From positions 1-64,000 of the forward strand of contig JBPCJQ010000031.1 of NCBI GenBank assembly GCA_051005135.1: DNA of 64,000 nt. Reading direction: 5' to 3'. Shown in pieces: positions 26,117 to 34,374 of the stretch. Positions within the stretch are counted from its first letter, which is position 1. Every line of letters begins with the position of its first letter. Under the pieces are notes generated by a model. The model was not told the DNA's origin. It saw only the letters and a list, made by a program, of their open reading frames with translations, and did no database searches. This DNA is from DATAQC01 sp051005135. Lineage in GTDB: Bacteria > Actinomycetota > Acidimicrobiia > Acidimicrobiales > AC-14. A program made the position numbers and the translations under genes.

Positions 26117-26824
26117 TTGCACCAGCTCCTGGTCGTCCAGGAGCTCGACACCGCCTCCGACCGGTTTCGCCACCGCCGCCAGTCGCTGCCCGAGCTGTCG
26201 GAGCTGGCCGGAGTGGAAGACGCCACGGCCGCCGTCGAGTCGGCGCTCGCTGGAGTGGCCGGCCGTCGCGACGAGGTGGCCCGGCGCCAGTGTCACCTCG
26301 AAGCTGAGCTCGCTGCCGTCGAGTCGCGCATCTCCGACGTCGACCGCCGCCTCTACTCGGGCGTGGTCACGATCCCCCGCGAGCTGCAGGCCATGCAGGC
26401 CGATCGTGACGCCCTGCACCGGCGCCAGGCTGGCCTGGAAGACAACGTCTTGGAGGCGATGGGCGAGCGAGAACCGCTCGACGAGGAGGTGGCGAGGTTG
26501 GAGGAGGAGCGACGCCGGCTCGACGTCGAGGGGTCCCGTCTGCGCGCCGCCGTGGCCGAAGCACAGACCGCCATCGATGCCGACCTGGCCGCCAACGAGG
26601 CGCAGCGGGCGGCGGCGGCCAGCGCCGTACCCACCGAGCTGTCCAGTCTTTACGAGCGGCTCAGGGCCCGCCACGGTGGGGTGGGTGCCGCTGCCCTGGT
26701 GGGCGCTCGCTGTGGGGGATGCCACCTCAGCCTTCCTGCCACCGAGGTCGACCGCATCCGCAGGGAGCCACCCGACACCCTGCTTACCTGCGACCAGTGC
26801 GGCCGCATCCTGGTCCGTCCCTGA
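26117..26824 (+). CDS. Coiled-coil protein with C4 zinc ribbon (CT398-like)
   Basis: A 235-residue protein of the C4-type zinc-ribbon family. Residues about 5-170 form a long helical hairpin rich in Glu, Arg and Ala. The C-terminus ends in a zinc ribbon, CGGC (about 198) and CDQC (about 226), inside GARCGGCHLSLP and LLTCDQCGRILVR. Members are common in actinobacteria beside RNase H and phosphatase genes, and are proposed to be nucleic-acid-associated. The start TTG 26117 is chosen; the frame is open further up but overlaps the PBP. Confidence 0.78.
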   Translation: MHQLLVVQELDTASDRFRHRRQSLPELSELAGVEDATAAVESALAGVAGRRDEVARRQCHLEAELAAVESRISDVDRRLYSGVVTIPRELQAMQADRDALHRRQAGLEDNVLEAMGEREPLDEEVARLEEERRRLDVEGSRLRAAVAEAQTAIDADLAANEAQRAAAASAVPTELSSLYERLRARHGGVGAAALVGARCGGCHLSLPATEVDRIRREPPDTLLTCDQCGRILVRP

Positions 26825-26827
26825 CCG

Positions 26828-27313
26828 GTGGTCCTGTGGCCGGCCGCCATGGCCCTGGTCTCGGTGTGGCTGGTCTTCCGTGATCCCGCCATCGACCACC
26901 GGGTGGTCGTGCTGGGAGCAGTGCTGCCCGACGTAGTAGACGGCCCTTTCGGTGGCGCCGGGGTGATGCACACCCTCGCGTTCAGCGTCGTGGCCCTGGG
27001 CGTCGTCATGGTGGCCACCACCCATCGGAGGACGGCCCGGCGGCGCTGGATCTTCCTGCCCGTCGGCACCTTCTTGCACCTGGTCTTCGACGGTATGTGG
27101 GCCCGCACGACGACGTTTTGGTGGCCGGCGTTCGGTTGGTCCCTGGGCGGTCGTCTGCCTGCCCTCGACCGGGGCGCTGCGGTCCTGGTCTCCGAGGAGG
27201 TTGTCGGCGTCTTGGTCCTGGCCTGGTGCTGGGCGCGCTTCGGTCTAGGCGACCGCGAGGTCAGGGCCACCTTCTGGCGCACCGGCCGGTTGCCGCGCGG
27301 CCTGGTTGCCTGA
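26828..27313 (+). CDS. Membrane protein, possible DUF457-type hydrolase-like
   Basis: A 161-residue integral membrane protein from GTG 26828 with about four hydrophobic segments. Conserved-looking polar residues inside them, LPDVVD (about 38), MHTL (about 47) and FLHLVFDG (about 81), resemble the His/Asp pattern of the YbcI/DUF457 family of membrane-bound metal-dependent hydrolase-like proteins. The assignment is tentative. It follows the zinc-ribbon gene by three bases and precedes the histidine phosphatase by one base, so the three are one transcription unit. Confidence 0.55.
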   Translation: MVLWPAAMALVSVWLVFRDPAIDHRVVVLGAVLPDVVDGPFGGAGVMHTLAFSVVALGVVMVATTHRRTARRRWIFLPVGTFLHLVFDGMWARTTTFWWPAFGWSLGGRLPALDRGAAVLVSEEVVGVLVLAWCWARFGLGDREVRATFWRTGRLPRGLVA

Positions 27314-27314
27314 G

Positions 27315-27890
27315 ATGCTCGTCCTCGTGCGTCACGGCCGCACCGACGCCAATGCCGCCCACCTCCTCCAGGGCCGCCTCGATCTTCCCCTCGATGCCCA
27401 GGGGCGTAGACAGGCCGAGCTGCTGGCCGCCGCGGGCGTTGCCCGAGAGGCCGATCTGGTGGTCTGCAGCCCTCTACGCCGAGCCCGGGAGACGGCTGCC
27501 CTGTTGAGCGCCGAGGTCGTAATCGACGAGCGTTGGGTGGAGGTGGACTACGGAGAGCTCGACGGCCGCCCCGTCGCCGACGCCTGGGCCCCTCTGTGGC
27601 AGCGTTGGCGAGCCGACCCCGGGTACGCCCCACCCGGGGGCGAGTCGCTGGCTGCCGTCGGGCGACGAGTGAGGGCGGCGTGCGAGGAGCTACGCCAGCG
27701 GGCCACGAGTGGCGACGTGGTGGTAGTGACCCATGTGTCGCCCATCAAGGCGGCCGTCACGTGGGCGCTGAGTGTGCCCGATGCAGTCGCCTCCCAGCTC
27801 TTCCTCGACGTCGCCTCGGTGAGCCGGATCACCATGGGCGACCAGGGCCCGATGGTGCACTCGTTGAACGAGACGTGGCACCTGGCCTGA
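27315..27890 (+). CDS. Histidine phosphatase (phosphoglycerate-mutase superfamily)
   Basis: A 191-residue enzyme with the phospho-histidine motif LVRHGRTDAN at the N-terminus, the second arginine in SPLRRARETA, a glutamate in VDYGELDGR and the second catalytic histidine in VVVTHVSPIKA. The family includes cobalamin phosphatase CobC and broad phosphatases. In many actinobacteria a gene of this type follows the CT398-like zinc-ribbon gene, which fits here. The ATG at 27315 lies one base past the preceding stop. It converges on prk. Confidence 0.85.
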   Translation: MLVLVRHGRTDANAAHLLQGRLDLPLDAQGRRQAELLAAAGVAREADLVVCSPLRRARETAALLSAEVVIDERWVEVDYGELDGRPVADAWAPLWQRWRADPGYAPPGGESLAAVGRRVRAACEELRQRATSGDVVVVTHVSPIKAAVTWALSVPDAVASQLFLDVASVSRITMGDQGPMVHSLNETWHLA

Positions 27891-27896
27891 CGGCAC

Positions 27897-28853
27897 CTAC
27901 CCCTGGCGCGCTTGGAAGAGGTGGTAGAGCAGGATTAGCTGGGCCTGAGCCAACGGCTCGCTGCGCACTCCGTTGTCGATGGTGCCCAACGATTCCGGCA
28001 CCCCTTCGTCGACGCCCAGCTCCTTCCAGATCTCCTCTTCGACCTCCCGGGTTATCTCCCGATCGGCGTAGGAGTGGATGTGCAGGGAGTCGACGGGCTT
28101 GCCGTCCTCGTCGCGCGAGAGCTTGAGGTGCATAGCCTCGCGGTGGTCGTCGGTGAGGATCTTGGACAGCTCGGGGTGGGAGATGGTGGGGCGTAGCAGG
28201 ATGGTGGCACTGAGCGGCTCGTCCTCGCCGCGCTCCCGTCCCTCTATGGGCTCGAAGCGGATGACGATGTCGGCGTTCGCCCGCTGGGGCCGGATGAACT
28301 CGGCCGACTCGGGCTCCCGCTTCTCCATCTCCTTGCGGACCTGGTCCTCCTGGTAGCCCCGCTTGCCCGTGTCTCGGCTCAGCTTCCACTGGAAGCGGAT
28401 CTCCTCGGGGGGGTCGAGGTACACCGTGGCATCGAAGCAAGCCCGCGACACCCTGGAGTGCAGGGGCAGCAGGCCTTCGATGATCACGAACTCCCGAGGC
28501 TCCACCAGCTCGGGACGCCCCAGGGTGCCCTCGGAGTGGTTGTAGACCGGCTTGAGGATGGGATGACCCATGGCGAGCAGCTGGAGATGCTGCTCCATGA
28601 TCTCGATGTAGTTGCAGTCGGGATGCAGCGGCGTGAAGGGCTTGTCCTTGCGCTCCTCACGGTCGTACTTGTGGTAGTCGTCGACGCAGATCGAGGTGAT
28701 GCGCTCAGGGCCAAGGGCCTCGACGAGGCCCTTGGTGATCGTGGTCTTCCCCGAGGCACTGTCGCCGGCAATGGCCAGCATGATCGGCCGCGACGGCCCG
28801 TTGGCCTGGCTGCCCCGCCACGCTCGCTGGATGGTGATGGGCTTGTCGGCCAC
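27897..28853 (-). CDS. prk: Phosphoribulokinase
   Basis: Makes ribulose-1,5-bisphosphate from ribulose-5-phosphate and ATP, feeding RuBisCO. With GTG 28851-28853 as start the protein is 318 residues; a GAGGAG site six bases before it decides this over ATG 28955, which has no ribosome-binding site. The P-loop GDSASGKTT lies at 30-38, followed by DDYHKYDREERK, a Walker B-like FVIIEGLLPLH and ANADIVIRFEP. It is the last gene of the cbbR-fba-prk string and, with cbbLS, gives the two enzymes unique to the Calvin cycle. Confidence 0.93.
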   Translation of the reverse strand: MADKPITIQRAWRGSQANGPSRPIMLAIAGDSASGKTTITKGLVEALGPERITSICVDDYHKYDREERKDKPFTPLHPDCNYIEIMEQHLQLLAMGHPILKPVYNHSEGTLGRPELVEPREFVIIEGLLPLHSRVSRACFDATVYLDPPEEIRFQWKLSRDTGKRGYQEDQVRKEMEKREPESAEFIRPQRANADIVIRFEPIEGRERGEDEPLSATILLRPTISHPELSKILTDDHREAMHLKLSRDEDGKPVDSLHIHSYADREITREVEEEIWKELGVDEGVPESLGTIDNGVRSEPLAQAQLILLYHLFQARQG

Positions 28854-28959
28854 GAGTGACTCCTCGGATCCTGCACTTTCGGGGGCTTCGGCCGGGTTCG
28901 ACCCCCGCGGGGGTATGGCAGCAGCGAAGCTGGGGAGATACCGGCCGACCATCATGGCC

Positions 28960-29982
28960 CTAAGCGGCCTTTGGCTCCATGTCGGGCTTGTACCTGGCCG
29001 TGGTGGCCAGGCCGTTGAGCTTGGCCCGCTGGGCCAGGGCCTTCTGGCCCGAAGCGACGTTGTCGGGCTTGCCGACCCAGGCCTTGAGGGCAGGGTCCTG
29101 GAGGGCCCGGCCGTAGGAGAAGCTGAGCCTCCAGGGCACGCTGCCTATGGCGTTCATGGCGTTGAGGTGCTCGGTGGCCACTACGGCCGACTGGCCACCC
29201 GACAGGAAGGCGATTCCGGGGACGGCGGCCGGCACCGTGCGCTTCAGGCAGGCCAGTGTCTTCTCGGCCACCTCCTCGACGCTCGCCTGGGTGGGGCTCT
29301 TCTTCCCGGAGATGACCATGTTTGGCTTGAGCACCATTCCCTCCAGCATCACCCGCTGCTCGTAGAGCTGGTTGAACACGGCCCGCTGGGTGGCCACGGT
29401 GACGTCGAAGCAGGTGTTGATGTCGTTGTCGGCGTCCATCAGGACCTCGGGCTCGACGATGGGCACCAGCCCGCCCTCCTGGCACAGTGCGGCATAACGG
29501 GCCAGGGCGTGGGCGTTGGCGTTGATGCAGTAGCTGCTGGGGATGCCGTCGCCGATCGTGATCACCGCCCGCCACTTGGCGAACTTGGCTCCCATGTCGA
29601 CGTATTCGGCGATGCGCTCACGCAGGCCGTCGAGGCCCTCGGTGATCTTCTCGTCGGGGGCGTTGGCCAGCGGCTTGGCGCCGGTGTCGACCTTTATGCC
29701 GGGCAGGATGCCCAGCTTGGCCACCAGGTCGGGAAACGGCGTGCCATCGGTGGACTTCTGGCGGAAGGTCTCGTCGAACATGATGACGCCGCTGATGTCG
29801 TCGCTGAGCCCCTCGGTGGTGAGAAGCATGTTGCGGTAGTCCCGGCGGACTTCTGCCGAAGCCTCCACACCGACCGACTCGAGGCGCTTGCTCATGGTGG
29901 CGACCGACTCGTCGGCAGCCAGTATGCCCTTGCCGGGCGCCACCATGGCCTGGGCGATTGCCGTGAGATCGTTGTCGCTCAT
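28960..29982 (-). CDS. fba: Class I fructose-bisphosphate aldolase
   Basis: Schiff-base aldolase of the eukaryote-like class I family (340 residues), interconverting fructose-1,6-bisphosphate with triose phosphates, and able to serve sedoheptulose bisphosphate in the Calvin cycle. Motifs: PGKGILAADES, GLVPIVEPEVL and the Schiff-base lysine in MVLKPNMV, then FLSGGQS. An AGGAGG box stands eight bases before ATG 29982. Class II metal aldolases are more usual in cbb operons, so a class I enzyme here is noteworthy. It lies between cbbR and prk on the same strand. Confidence 0.93.
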   Translation of the reverse strand: MSDNDLTAIAQAMVAPGKGILAADESVATMSKRLESVGVEASAEVRRDYRNMLLTTEGLSDDISGVIMFDETFRQKSTDGTPFPDLVAKLGILPGIKVDTGAKPLANAPDEKITEGLDGLRERIAEYVDMGAKFAKWRAVITIGDGIPSSYCINANAHALARYAALCQEGGLVPIVEPEVLMDADNDINTCFDVTVATQRAVFNQLYEQRVMLEGMVLKPNMVISGKKSPTQASVEEVAEKTLACLKRTVPAAVPGIAFLSGGQSAVVATEHLNAMNAIGSVPWRLSFSYGRALQDPALKAWVGKPDNVASGQKALAQRAKLNGLATTARYKPDMEPKAA

Positions 29983-30008
29983 GCCGGGATCCTCCTAGGA
30001 GATGGCTT

Positions 30009-30983
30009 CTACCCCACGTTAGCCGGAGCAGGTAAGGCGACAAAAGTGCTTCTTGGGTCGTCGGCCAGCCGGAAGCCGTCGCCATGCTCGCCAGCCCCGG
30101 ATTGCGCCAGGTGGGAGAGGAACAGCCGGGCGGTGGGTGCCAGCTCGTCACCCGACCGGGCCACGGCGTGCCAGGCCCGCCGGCGGGGGACGCTGGCGCA
30201 CGTCCATTCCTCCAGGGTGCCCTCCTCCAGCTCACGAGCAACCGCGTCACGGGCGATGAGGGTGATGCCCAGGCCCACCTGTACCGACTCGCGGATGGCG
30301 CCGTTGGAGCCGAGGGTGAGGGTCGGAGGGGATATGCCGAGCTCGTCGAGCATCTCCTCAGCCGTACCTCGAGTGCCCGAGCCCGGCTCTCGCAGGAGGA
30401 GCACCTGGCGGCGCAAGGTGTCGACCGATACGGCCCGGCCGTCGGGGGCAGGGTCTGACCGATCGGCAGCCGCGACCAGCACCAGCACGTTGGGTCGGGT
30501 GGCCAGGCTGATGAACCGCCCGCTGCCCGGAGGCCTGCCCCCGAAGGCGAGGTCCACTTCGCGGTGCTCGAGGAGGTCCCACACCCGGGCCCGGTTGCCC
30601 ACCTCGAGTGACACCTCGGCCTCGGGGAACTGGGCCCGGAACGAGGCCAGGGAACGGGGCAGCACGTGCTCGCCGGCGGTGGTGACCGCAGCCAGGCGGA
30701 CCGTGCCCCGCTCGGGATGGAGCTGGCCCAGAGTGGCGTCCTTGGCCTCTTCGAGCAGGCCGAGGAGGCGGCGGGCGTAGCCAGCGAACACCCGCCCCGA
30801 CGGGGTGAGCTGGACGCCTCGGCCCTGCCTGGTGACCAGCGGGACGCACAGCTCCTTCTGGAGCGCGCCCACTGCCGCCGACACGGCGGGCTGGCTCACG
30901 AACAGCCTCTCCGACGCCGCCCGCACCGATCCGGTAGTGGCCACCGCCACGAAGGCGCGCAGCTGGGTTAGAGTCATAACCAT
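30009..30983 (-). CDS. cbbR: LysR-family regulator, probable CbbR
   Basis: A 324-residue LysR protein. The N-terminal helix-turn-helix (about 5-65) reads LTQLRAFVAVA, SVRAASERLFVSQPAVS and VQLTPSG; the effector domain (about 90-300) follows with GTVRLAAVTT. It is divergent from cbbL, and with fba and prk downstream on its own strand, so control of carbon fixation by a metabolite such as RuBP or NADPH is the likely role. Start ATG 30983 or ATG 30977. An inverted repeat covers the start region, suggesting autoregulation. Confidence 0.8.
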   Translation of the reverse strand: MVMTLTQLRAFVAVATTGSVRAASERLFVSQPAVSAAVGALQKELCVPLVTRQGRGVQLTPSGRVFAGYARRLLGLLEEAKDATLGQLHPERGTVRLAAVTTAGEHVLPRSLASFRAQFPEAEVSLEVGNRARVWDLLEHREVDLAFGGRPPGSGRFISLATRPNVLVLVAAADRSDPAPDGRAVSVDTLRRQVLLLREPGSGTRGTAEEMLDELGISPPTLTLGSNGAIRESVQVGLGITLIARDAVARELEEGTLEEWTCASVPRRRAWHAVARSGDELAPTARLFLSHLAQSGAGEHGDGFRLADDPRSTFVALPAPANVG

Positions 30984-30992
30984 CCCATTATG
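30975..30992. promoter_or_regulatory. Dyad over the cbbR start, possible CbbR operator
   Basis: CATAA (30975-30979) and TTATG (30988-30992) are exact inverted copies separated by 8 bases, in the AT-richest part of the cbbR-cbbL intergenic region. LysR proteins bind interrupted dyads near their own start. The half-sites are short. Confidence 0.35.
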
Positions 30993-31041
30993 GCAGGCTG
31001 GGAATGCGTCATGGACAAGCTAAGCCTCCATGAGTCAGAAT

Positions 31042-31091
31042 CAAGGCGAAGCAATCCCGAGCAGCAATCCCGAACAGATGCCAAGGCGAAG
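31042..31091 (+). repeat. Nested direct repeats in the cbbL leader
   Basis: CAAGGCGAA occurs at 31042-31050 and 31082-31090, flanking a tandem pair GCAATCCCGAGCA (31051-31063) and GCAATCCCGAACA (31064-31076), one mismatch apart. The block lies 14-63 bases before the chosen cbbL ATG. It is also in frame with ATG 31030, so it could encode a 25-residue N-terminal extension. Confidence 0.45.
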
Positions 31092-31104
31092 ACGAGGAGG
31101 CCTG

Positions 31105-32577
31105 ATGGCAGACGGCAACGGCAGCAACGGCAAGGGCAGTGGGGACACCAAGAAGCGCACCAGCGCCGGTGTGATCCCCTATGCCGACGCAGGGTACTGG
31201 CAGCCTGACTACGAGCCCAAGGACACCGACATCCTGGCCGCCTTCAGGGTGACGCCCCAGAAGGGCGTCGATCCCATCGAGGCCTCGGCCGCGGTGGCCG
31301 GTGAGTCGTCTACCGCTACCTGGACGGTGGTGTGGACCGACCGCCTCACCGACCTCGACAACTACCAGGGCAAGTGCTACAAGGTCGAGCAGGTCCCCGG
31401 CTCTGAGAACCAGCACATCGCCTACATCGCCTACGACATGGACCTCTTCGAGGAGGGCTCGATCGCCAACCTCACGTCGTCGATCATCGGCAACGTGTTC
31501 GGGTTCAAGGCGCTCAAAGCCCTGCGCCTGGAGGACATGCGCATCTCCCCGCACTACATGAAGACCTTCCAGGGCCCGGCCCACGGCATCGTGATGGAGC
31601 GGGAGTACCTCAACAAGTACGGGCGGCCCCTCCTGGGTGCCACGGTCAAGCCCAAGCTCGGCTTGTCGTCTCGCAACTACGGCCGGGTGATCTACGAGGC
31701 CTGCCGCGGTGGGCTCGACTTCACCAAGGACGACGAGAACATCAACAGCCAGCCCTTCATGCGCTGGCGTGACCGCTTCCTGTTCTCCATCGACGCCGTC
31801 CAGCGGGCCATGGAGCGCACCGGCGAGCACAAGGGCCACTACATGAACGTGACCGCCGGCACCATGGAGGAGATGTACGAGCGGGCCGAGTTCGCCAAAT
31901 CGATCGGCAGCCCGATCATCATGATCGACCTCACCATCGGCTACACGGCCATCCAGTCGATGGCCAAGTGGGCGAGGGCCAACGGCATGCTCCTGCACCT
32001 CCATCGCGCCGGACACGGCACCTACACCCGCCAGAAGACCCACGGCGTGAGCTTCAGGGTCATCGCCAAGTGGGTGCGGATGATGGGCGTCGACCACGTC
32101 CACGCCGGCACCGTGGTGGGCAAGCTCGAGGGTGACCCCAACATGATCATGGGCTACTACGACACCCTCACCCAGAACTACATCAAGGCCAACCCCGAGC
32201 GGGGCATCTACTTCGACCAGGACTGGGTCTCCCTGCCGGGTTGCATGCCCGTTGCCTCGGGCGGCATCCATGCCGGCCAGATGCACCAGTTGCTCCACTA
32301 CCTGGGTGAAGACGTCGTGCTCCAGTTCGGTGGCGGCACCATCGGCCACCCCATGGGCATCGCCGCCGGCGCAGCCGCCAACCGCGTGGCCCTGGAGGGC
32401 ATGATCAAGGCTCGCAACGAGGGTGTCGACTATCTCAAGGAGGGTCCCGAGATTCTCAAGAAGCTGGCCAAGACCAGCCCCGAGCTCCAGTCGGCCCTCG
32501 ACACGTGGGGCGAGATCACCTTCGACTACGAGTCCACCGACACCGCCGACGTCACCCCGACGCCGACCAACGCCTGA
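31105..32577 (+). CDS. cbbL: RuBisCO large subunit, red-like form I
   Basis: Fixes CO2 onto ribulose-1,5-bisphosphate. The 490-residue protein has a red-like form I N-terminus (GVIPYADAGYW, DYEPKDTDILAAFR, AVAGESSTATWTVVWTD), catalytic lysines in VKPKLGLS (about 182-188), the carbamylated lysine at about 208 in DFTKDDEN, loop 6 lysine in VVGKLEGD and VASGGIHAGQM. ATG 31105 is supported by GAGGAGG four bases before it; ATG 31030 would add 25 residues. Form IC or IE is likely. It is followed after 16 bases by cbbS. Red-type enzymes normally need the CbbX activase, which is not in this window. Confidence 0.96.
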   Translation: MADGNGSNGKGSGDTKKRTSAGVIPYADAGYWQPDYEPKDTDILAAFRVTPQKGVDPIEASAAVAGESSTATWTVVWTDRLTDLDNYQGKCYKVEQVPGSENQHIAYIAYDMDLFEEGSIANLTSSIIGNVFGFKALKALRLEDMRISPHYMKTFQGPAHGIVMEREYLNKYGRPLLGATVKPKLGLSSRNYGRVIYEACRGGLDFTKDDENINSQPFMRWRDRFLFSIDAVQRAMERTGEHKGHYMNVTAGTMEEMYERAEFAKSIGSPIIMIDLTIGYTAIQSMAKWARANGMLLHLHRAGHGTYTRQKTHGVSFRVIAKWVRMMGVDHVHAGTVVGKLEGDPNMIMGYYDTLTQNYIKANPERGIYFDQDWVSLPGCMPVASGGIHAGQMHQLLHYLGEDVVLQFGGGTIGHPMGIAAGAAANRVALEGMIKARNEGVDYLKEGPEILKKLAKTSPELQSALDTWGEITFDYESTDTADVTPTPTNA

Positions 32578-32593
32578 GAGGAGCGCACCCGAC

Positions 32594-33040
32594 ATGAGGA
32601 TCACCCAGGGGACCTTCTCCTACCTGCCCGATCTCACCGACGACGAGATCAAGGCCCAGGTGCAGTACGCCATCGACAACGAGTGGTCGGTCTCGATCGA
32701 GTTCACCGACGACCCCCATCCCCGCAACAGTCTGTGGGAGATGTGGGGCCTGCCGATGTTCGACCTCGAAGACGCCTCCGCCGTCGTTATGGAGGTCAAC
32801 AACTGCCGTAAGGCCTATCCCAACCACTACGCCCGCATCAACGCCTACGACCCTCGCCACGGCCGGCGCACGATCGCCCTGCAGTTCATGGTGAACCGGC
32901 CCAAGGTGGAGCCGGGCTTCCGTCTCGACCGTACGGAGACGGCCGACCGGCGAATGCACTACACACTGCACTCCTACGCCGCTGAGCAACCGCACGGCGC
33001 CCGTTACCAGGACAACGGCAAGGGCCCCGAACCCGACTGA
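32594..33040 (+). CDS. cbbS: RuBisCO small subunit
   Basis: Small subunit of the L8S8 enzyme, 148 residues. The family start MRITQGTFSYLPDLTD, then SIEFTDDPHPRNSLWEMWG and MFDL, is typical of red-type small subunits, as is a long C-terminal hairpin extension (EPGFRLDRTE, MHYTLHSYAA) that fills the central pore in red-type enzymes. A GAGGAG box precedes ATG 32594. The last 15 residues (QDNGKGPEPD) are an extra polar tail. Transcription ends at the hairpin at 33074. Confidence 0.95.
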   Translation: MRITQGTFSYLPDLTDDEIKAQVQYAIDNEWSVSIEFTDDPHPRNSLWEMWGLPMFDLEDASAVVMEVNNCRKAYPNHYARINAYDPRHGRRTIALQFMVNRPKVEPGFRLDRTETADRRMHYTLHSYAAEQPHGARYQDNGKGPEPD

Positions 33041-33073
33041 CAGCCCCTTTGCTGGAAACCAACTCGCGCAATT

Positions 33074-33093
33074 GGCCCCTATGGGGGCCTTTT
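33074..33093 (+). terminator. Rho-independent terminator after cbbS
   Basis: GGCCCC (33074-33079), loop TATG, GGGGCC (33084-33089), then TTTT (33090-33093). It is 33 bases past the cbbS stop and 15 before the end of the convergent HAD gene. Confidence 0.85.
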
Positions 33094-33107
33094 GCGCGGG
33101 CGAGGCA

Positions 33108-33776
33108 TCACCGCCCGGCTAGGAGCTTGCCCAGCGGGCTCTGGTCGAGTTGGCTGAAAAGGTCGGCGACGTCTTCGTAGACGGCTGCCGCACCCTTGGC
33201 TTCGAGGTCGTGGCGAGGTTGGCCACCGGTGAGAACGCAGATCACCGGCAGATCGAGCTTGGACGCCGCCTCGACGTCCCACACGGTGTCGCCTACGACG
33301 ATGGTGCGCTCGGCGTCGAGTCCCAGTTTTTCGAGGGCCACCGCGAAGATGTCGGGCGACGGCTTGGTCGCACCGACATCACTGCCGTCGACCACCGCGT
33401 CGACGGCGTCACTGGCGCCGATCTCGTCGCACAGCGCGGGGACGTCGTCTTTCTTCGACGACGTGGCCAGCACCACCCGGCCGCCCCGACGGTCGACTTC
33501 GACCAGGATGTCAGCGGCACGGGGGAAGGCGTGCAGCTCTTCTTTGAGCGGTTCGTACTCGGTGGAGTGGGCGTCGCTGAGCCCCTCCGGTTCTTCGCCC
33601 AACAGCTCGGTGAGCAGATGGTCCGAACCCATGCCGATGAGCGGGTGGATGCGGCTCATGGCGATGTCGTGGCCGGCCTTCTGCAAGGCGCGCCACCACG
33701 CCAGGGTGTGGAGGTAGTTGGTGTCGACGAGGGTGCCGTCGACGTCGAAGAGGATCGCTGGTCTGGTGTCGGTCAC
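33108..33776 (-). CDS. HAD phosphatase, phosphoglycolate-phosphatase-like
   Basis: A 222-residue haloacid-dehalogenase-family hydrolase. Motif I is LFDVDGTLVDTNY, motif II serine lies in VLATSSKKDD, the motif III lysine in ATKPSPD and the motif IV aspartate in VVGDTVWDVEAA. The cap is the beta-phosphoglucomutase/phosphoglycolate-phosphatase type. Next to RuBisCO a role in removing 2-phosphoglycolate (CbbZ-like) is attractive, but it is convergent with cbbLS rather than in the operon. Start GTG 33774-33776. Confidence 0.82.
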   Translation of the reverse strand: MTDTRPAILFDVDGTLVDTNYLHTLAWWRALQKAGHDIAMSRIHPLIGMGSDHLLTELLGEEPEGLSDAHSTEYEPLKEELHAFPRAADILVEVDRRGGRVVLATSSKKDDVPALCDEIGASDAVDAVVDGSDVGATKPSPDIFAVALEKLGLDAERTIVVGDTVWDVEAASKLDLPVICVLTGGQPRHDLEAKGAAAVYEDVADLFSQLDQSPLGKLLAGR

Positions 33777-33836
33777 GGCCGCGGCCTACCCCGGTGGCGG
33801 CTGGTCCACACCGGCTACCGCTAGAGTGGGCACGAG

Positions 33837-33908
33837 GGCGGCGTGGCCGAGTGGTTTAGGCAAGGGCCTGCAAAGCCCTGTACAGCGGTTCGATTCCGCT
33901 CGCCGCCT
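33837..33908 (+). tRNA. tRNA-Cys (GCA)
   Basis: A 72-nt tRNA with acceptor GGCGGCG/CGCCGCC, anticodon stem AGGGC/GCCCT around loop CTGCAAA (anticodon GCA) and T-arm GGTTCGATTCC. It borders a stretch holding a toxin-antitoxin pair. I see no gene in 33909-34025. Confidence 0.95.
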
Positions 33909-34025
33909 CCAACCCTGTGGGTCATCTGTGTAACGGCGCCAAGGTGGCCAACAATGCGTCCACTGACGCGTGTTCAGTCGTGTCGCCCTACGGTGCGGCG
34001 GCGAATGATGCAGCCTGGGGACGCG

Positions 34026-34055
34026 TTCGACAGTACGACTTTCTGAGTGTATGAT
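34026..34055 (+). promoter_or_regulatory. Promoter of the toxin-antitoxin pair, leaderless type
   Basis: TTCGAC (34026-34031) and TATGAT (34050-34055) are separated by 18 bases. The -10 box is one base from the consensus TATAAT. GTG 34062 lies six bases beyond it, so the transcript probably begins at the start codon. Confidence 0.6.
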
Positions 34056-34061
34056 TCTCTC

Positions 34062-34367
34062 GTGTCTCGCACCACCCTCCGGGCCAAGGGTCAGTTGACG
34101 CTGCCCGAGGAGATTCGCGCAGCGGCGCACCTGGAGGAGGGCGACCTGCTGGAGGCCGAGATCACGGACGAGGGCATCCTTCTACGCCCGCAGAAGGTCA
34201 TCGACGCGACGCAGGCGTGGTTCTGGACGCCCGAGTGGCAGGCGGGTGAGAGAGAGGCCGACTCGCAGGACGCCGCGGGCTTGGGCGAGACGTTCAACTC
34301 GGGCGAGGAGTTCCTCGAGGCGCTGCGGGCACGAGCCAAGCCGGCCGCGCCGCGAGGCGAGCGGTGA
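34062..34367 (+). CDS. AbrB/MazE/SpoVT-family antitoxin
   Basis: A 101-residue DNA-binding antitoxin. The N-terminal swapped-hairpin domain reads TTLRAKGQLTLPEEIR, LEEGDLLEAEI and GILLRP (about 3-45). The C-terminal part is acidic and helical, as expected for toxin neutralisation. GTG 34062 is preferred because a good -10 box ends six bases before it; GTG 34047 would add five residues but lies inside the promoter. It is followed after seven bases by the toxin gene. It should also repress the operon. Confidence 0.8.
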   Translation: MSRTTLRAKGQLTLPEEIRAAAHLEEGDLLEAEITDEGILLRPQKVIDATQAWFWTPEWQAGEREADSQDAAGLGETFNSGEEFLEALRARAKPAAPRGER

Positions 34368-34374
34368 CTGCGCC

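Noticed and set aside
31009..32604. 531-codon minus-strand open frame opposite cbbL
   Set aside because: Mirror of the RuBisCO gene's codon bias; no motif and no plausible start context.
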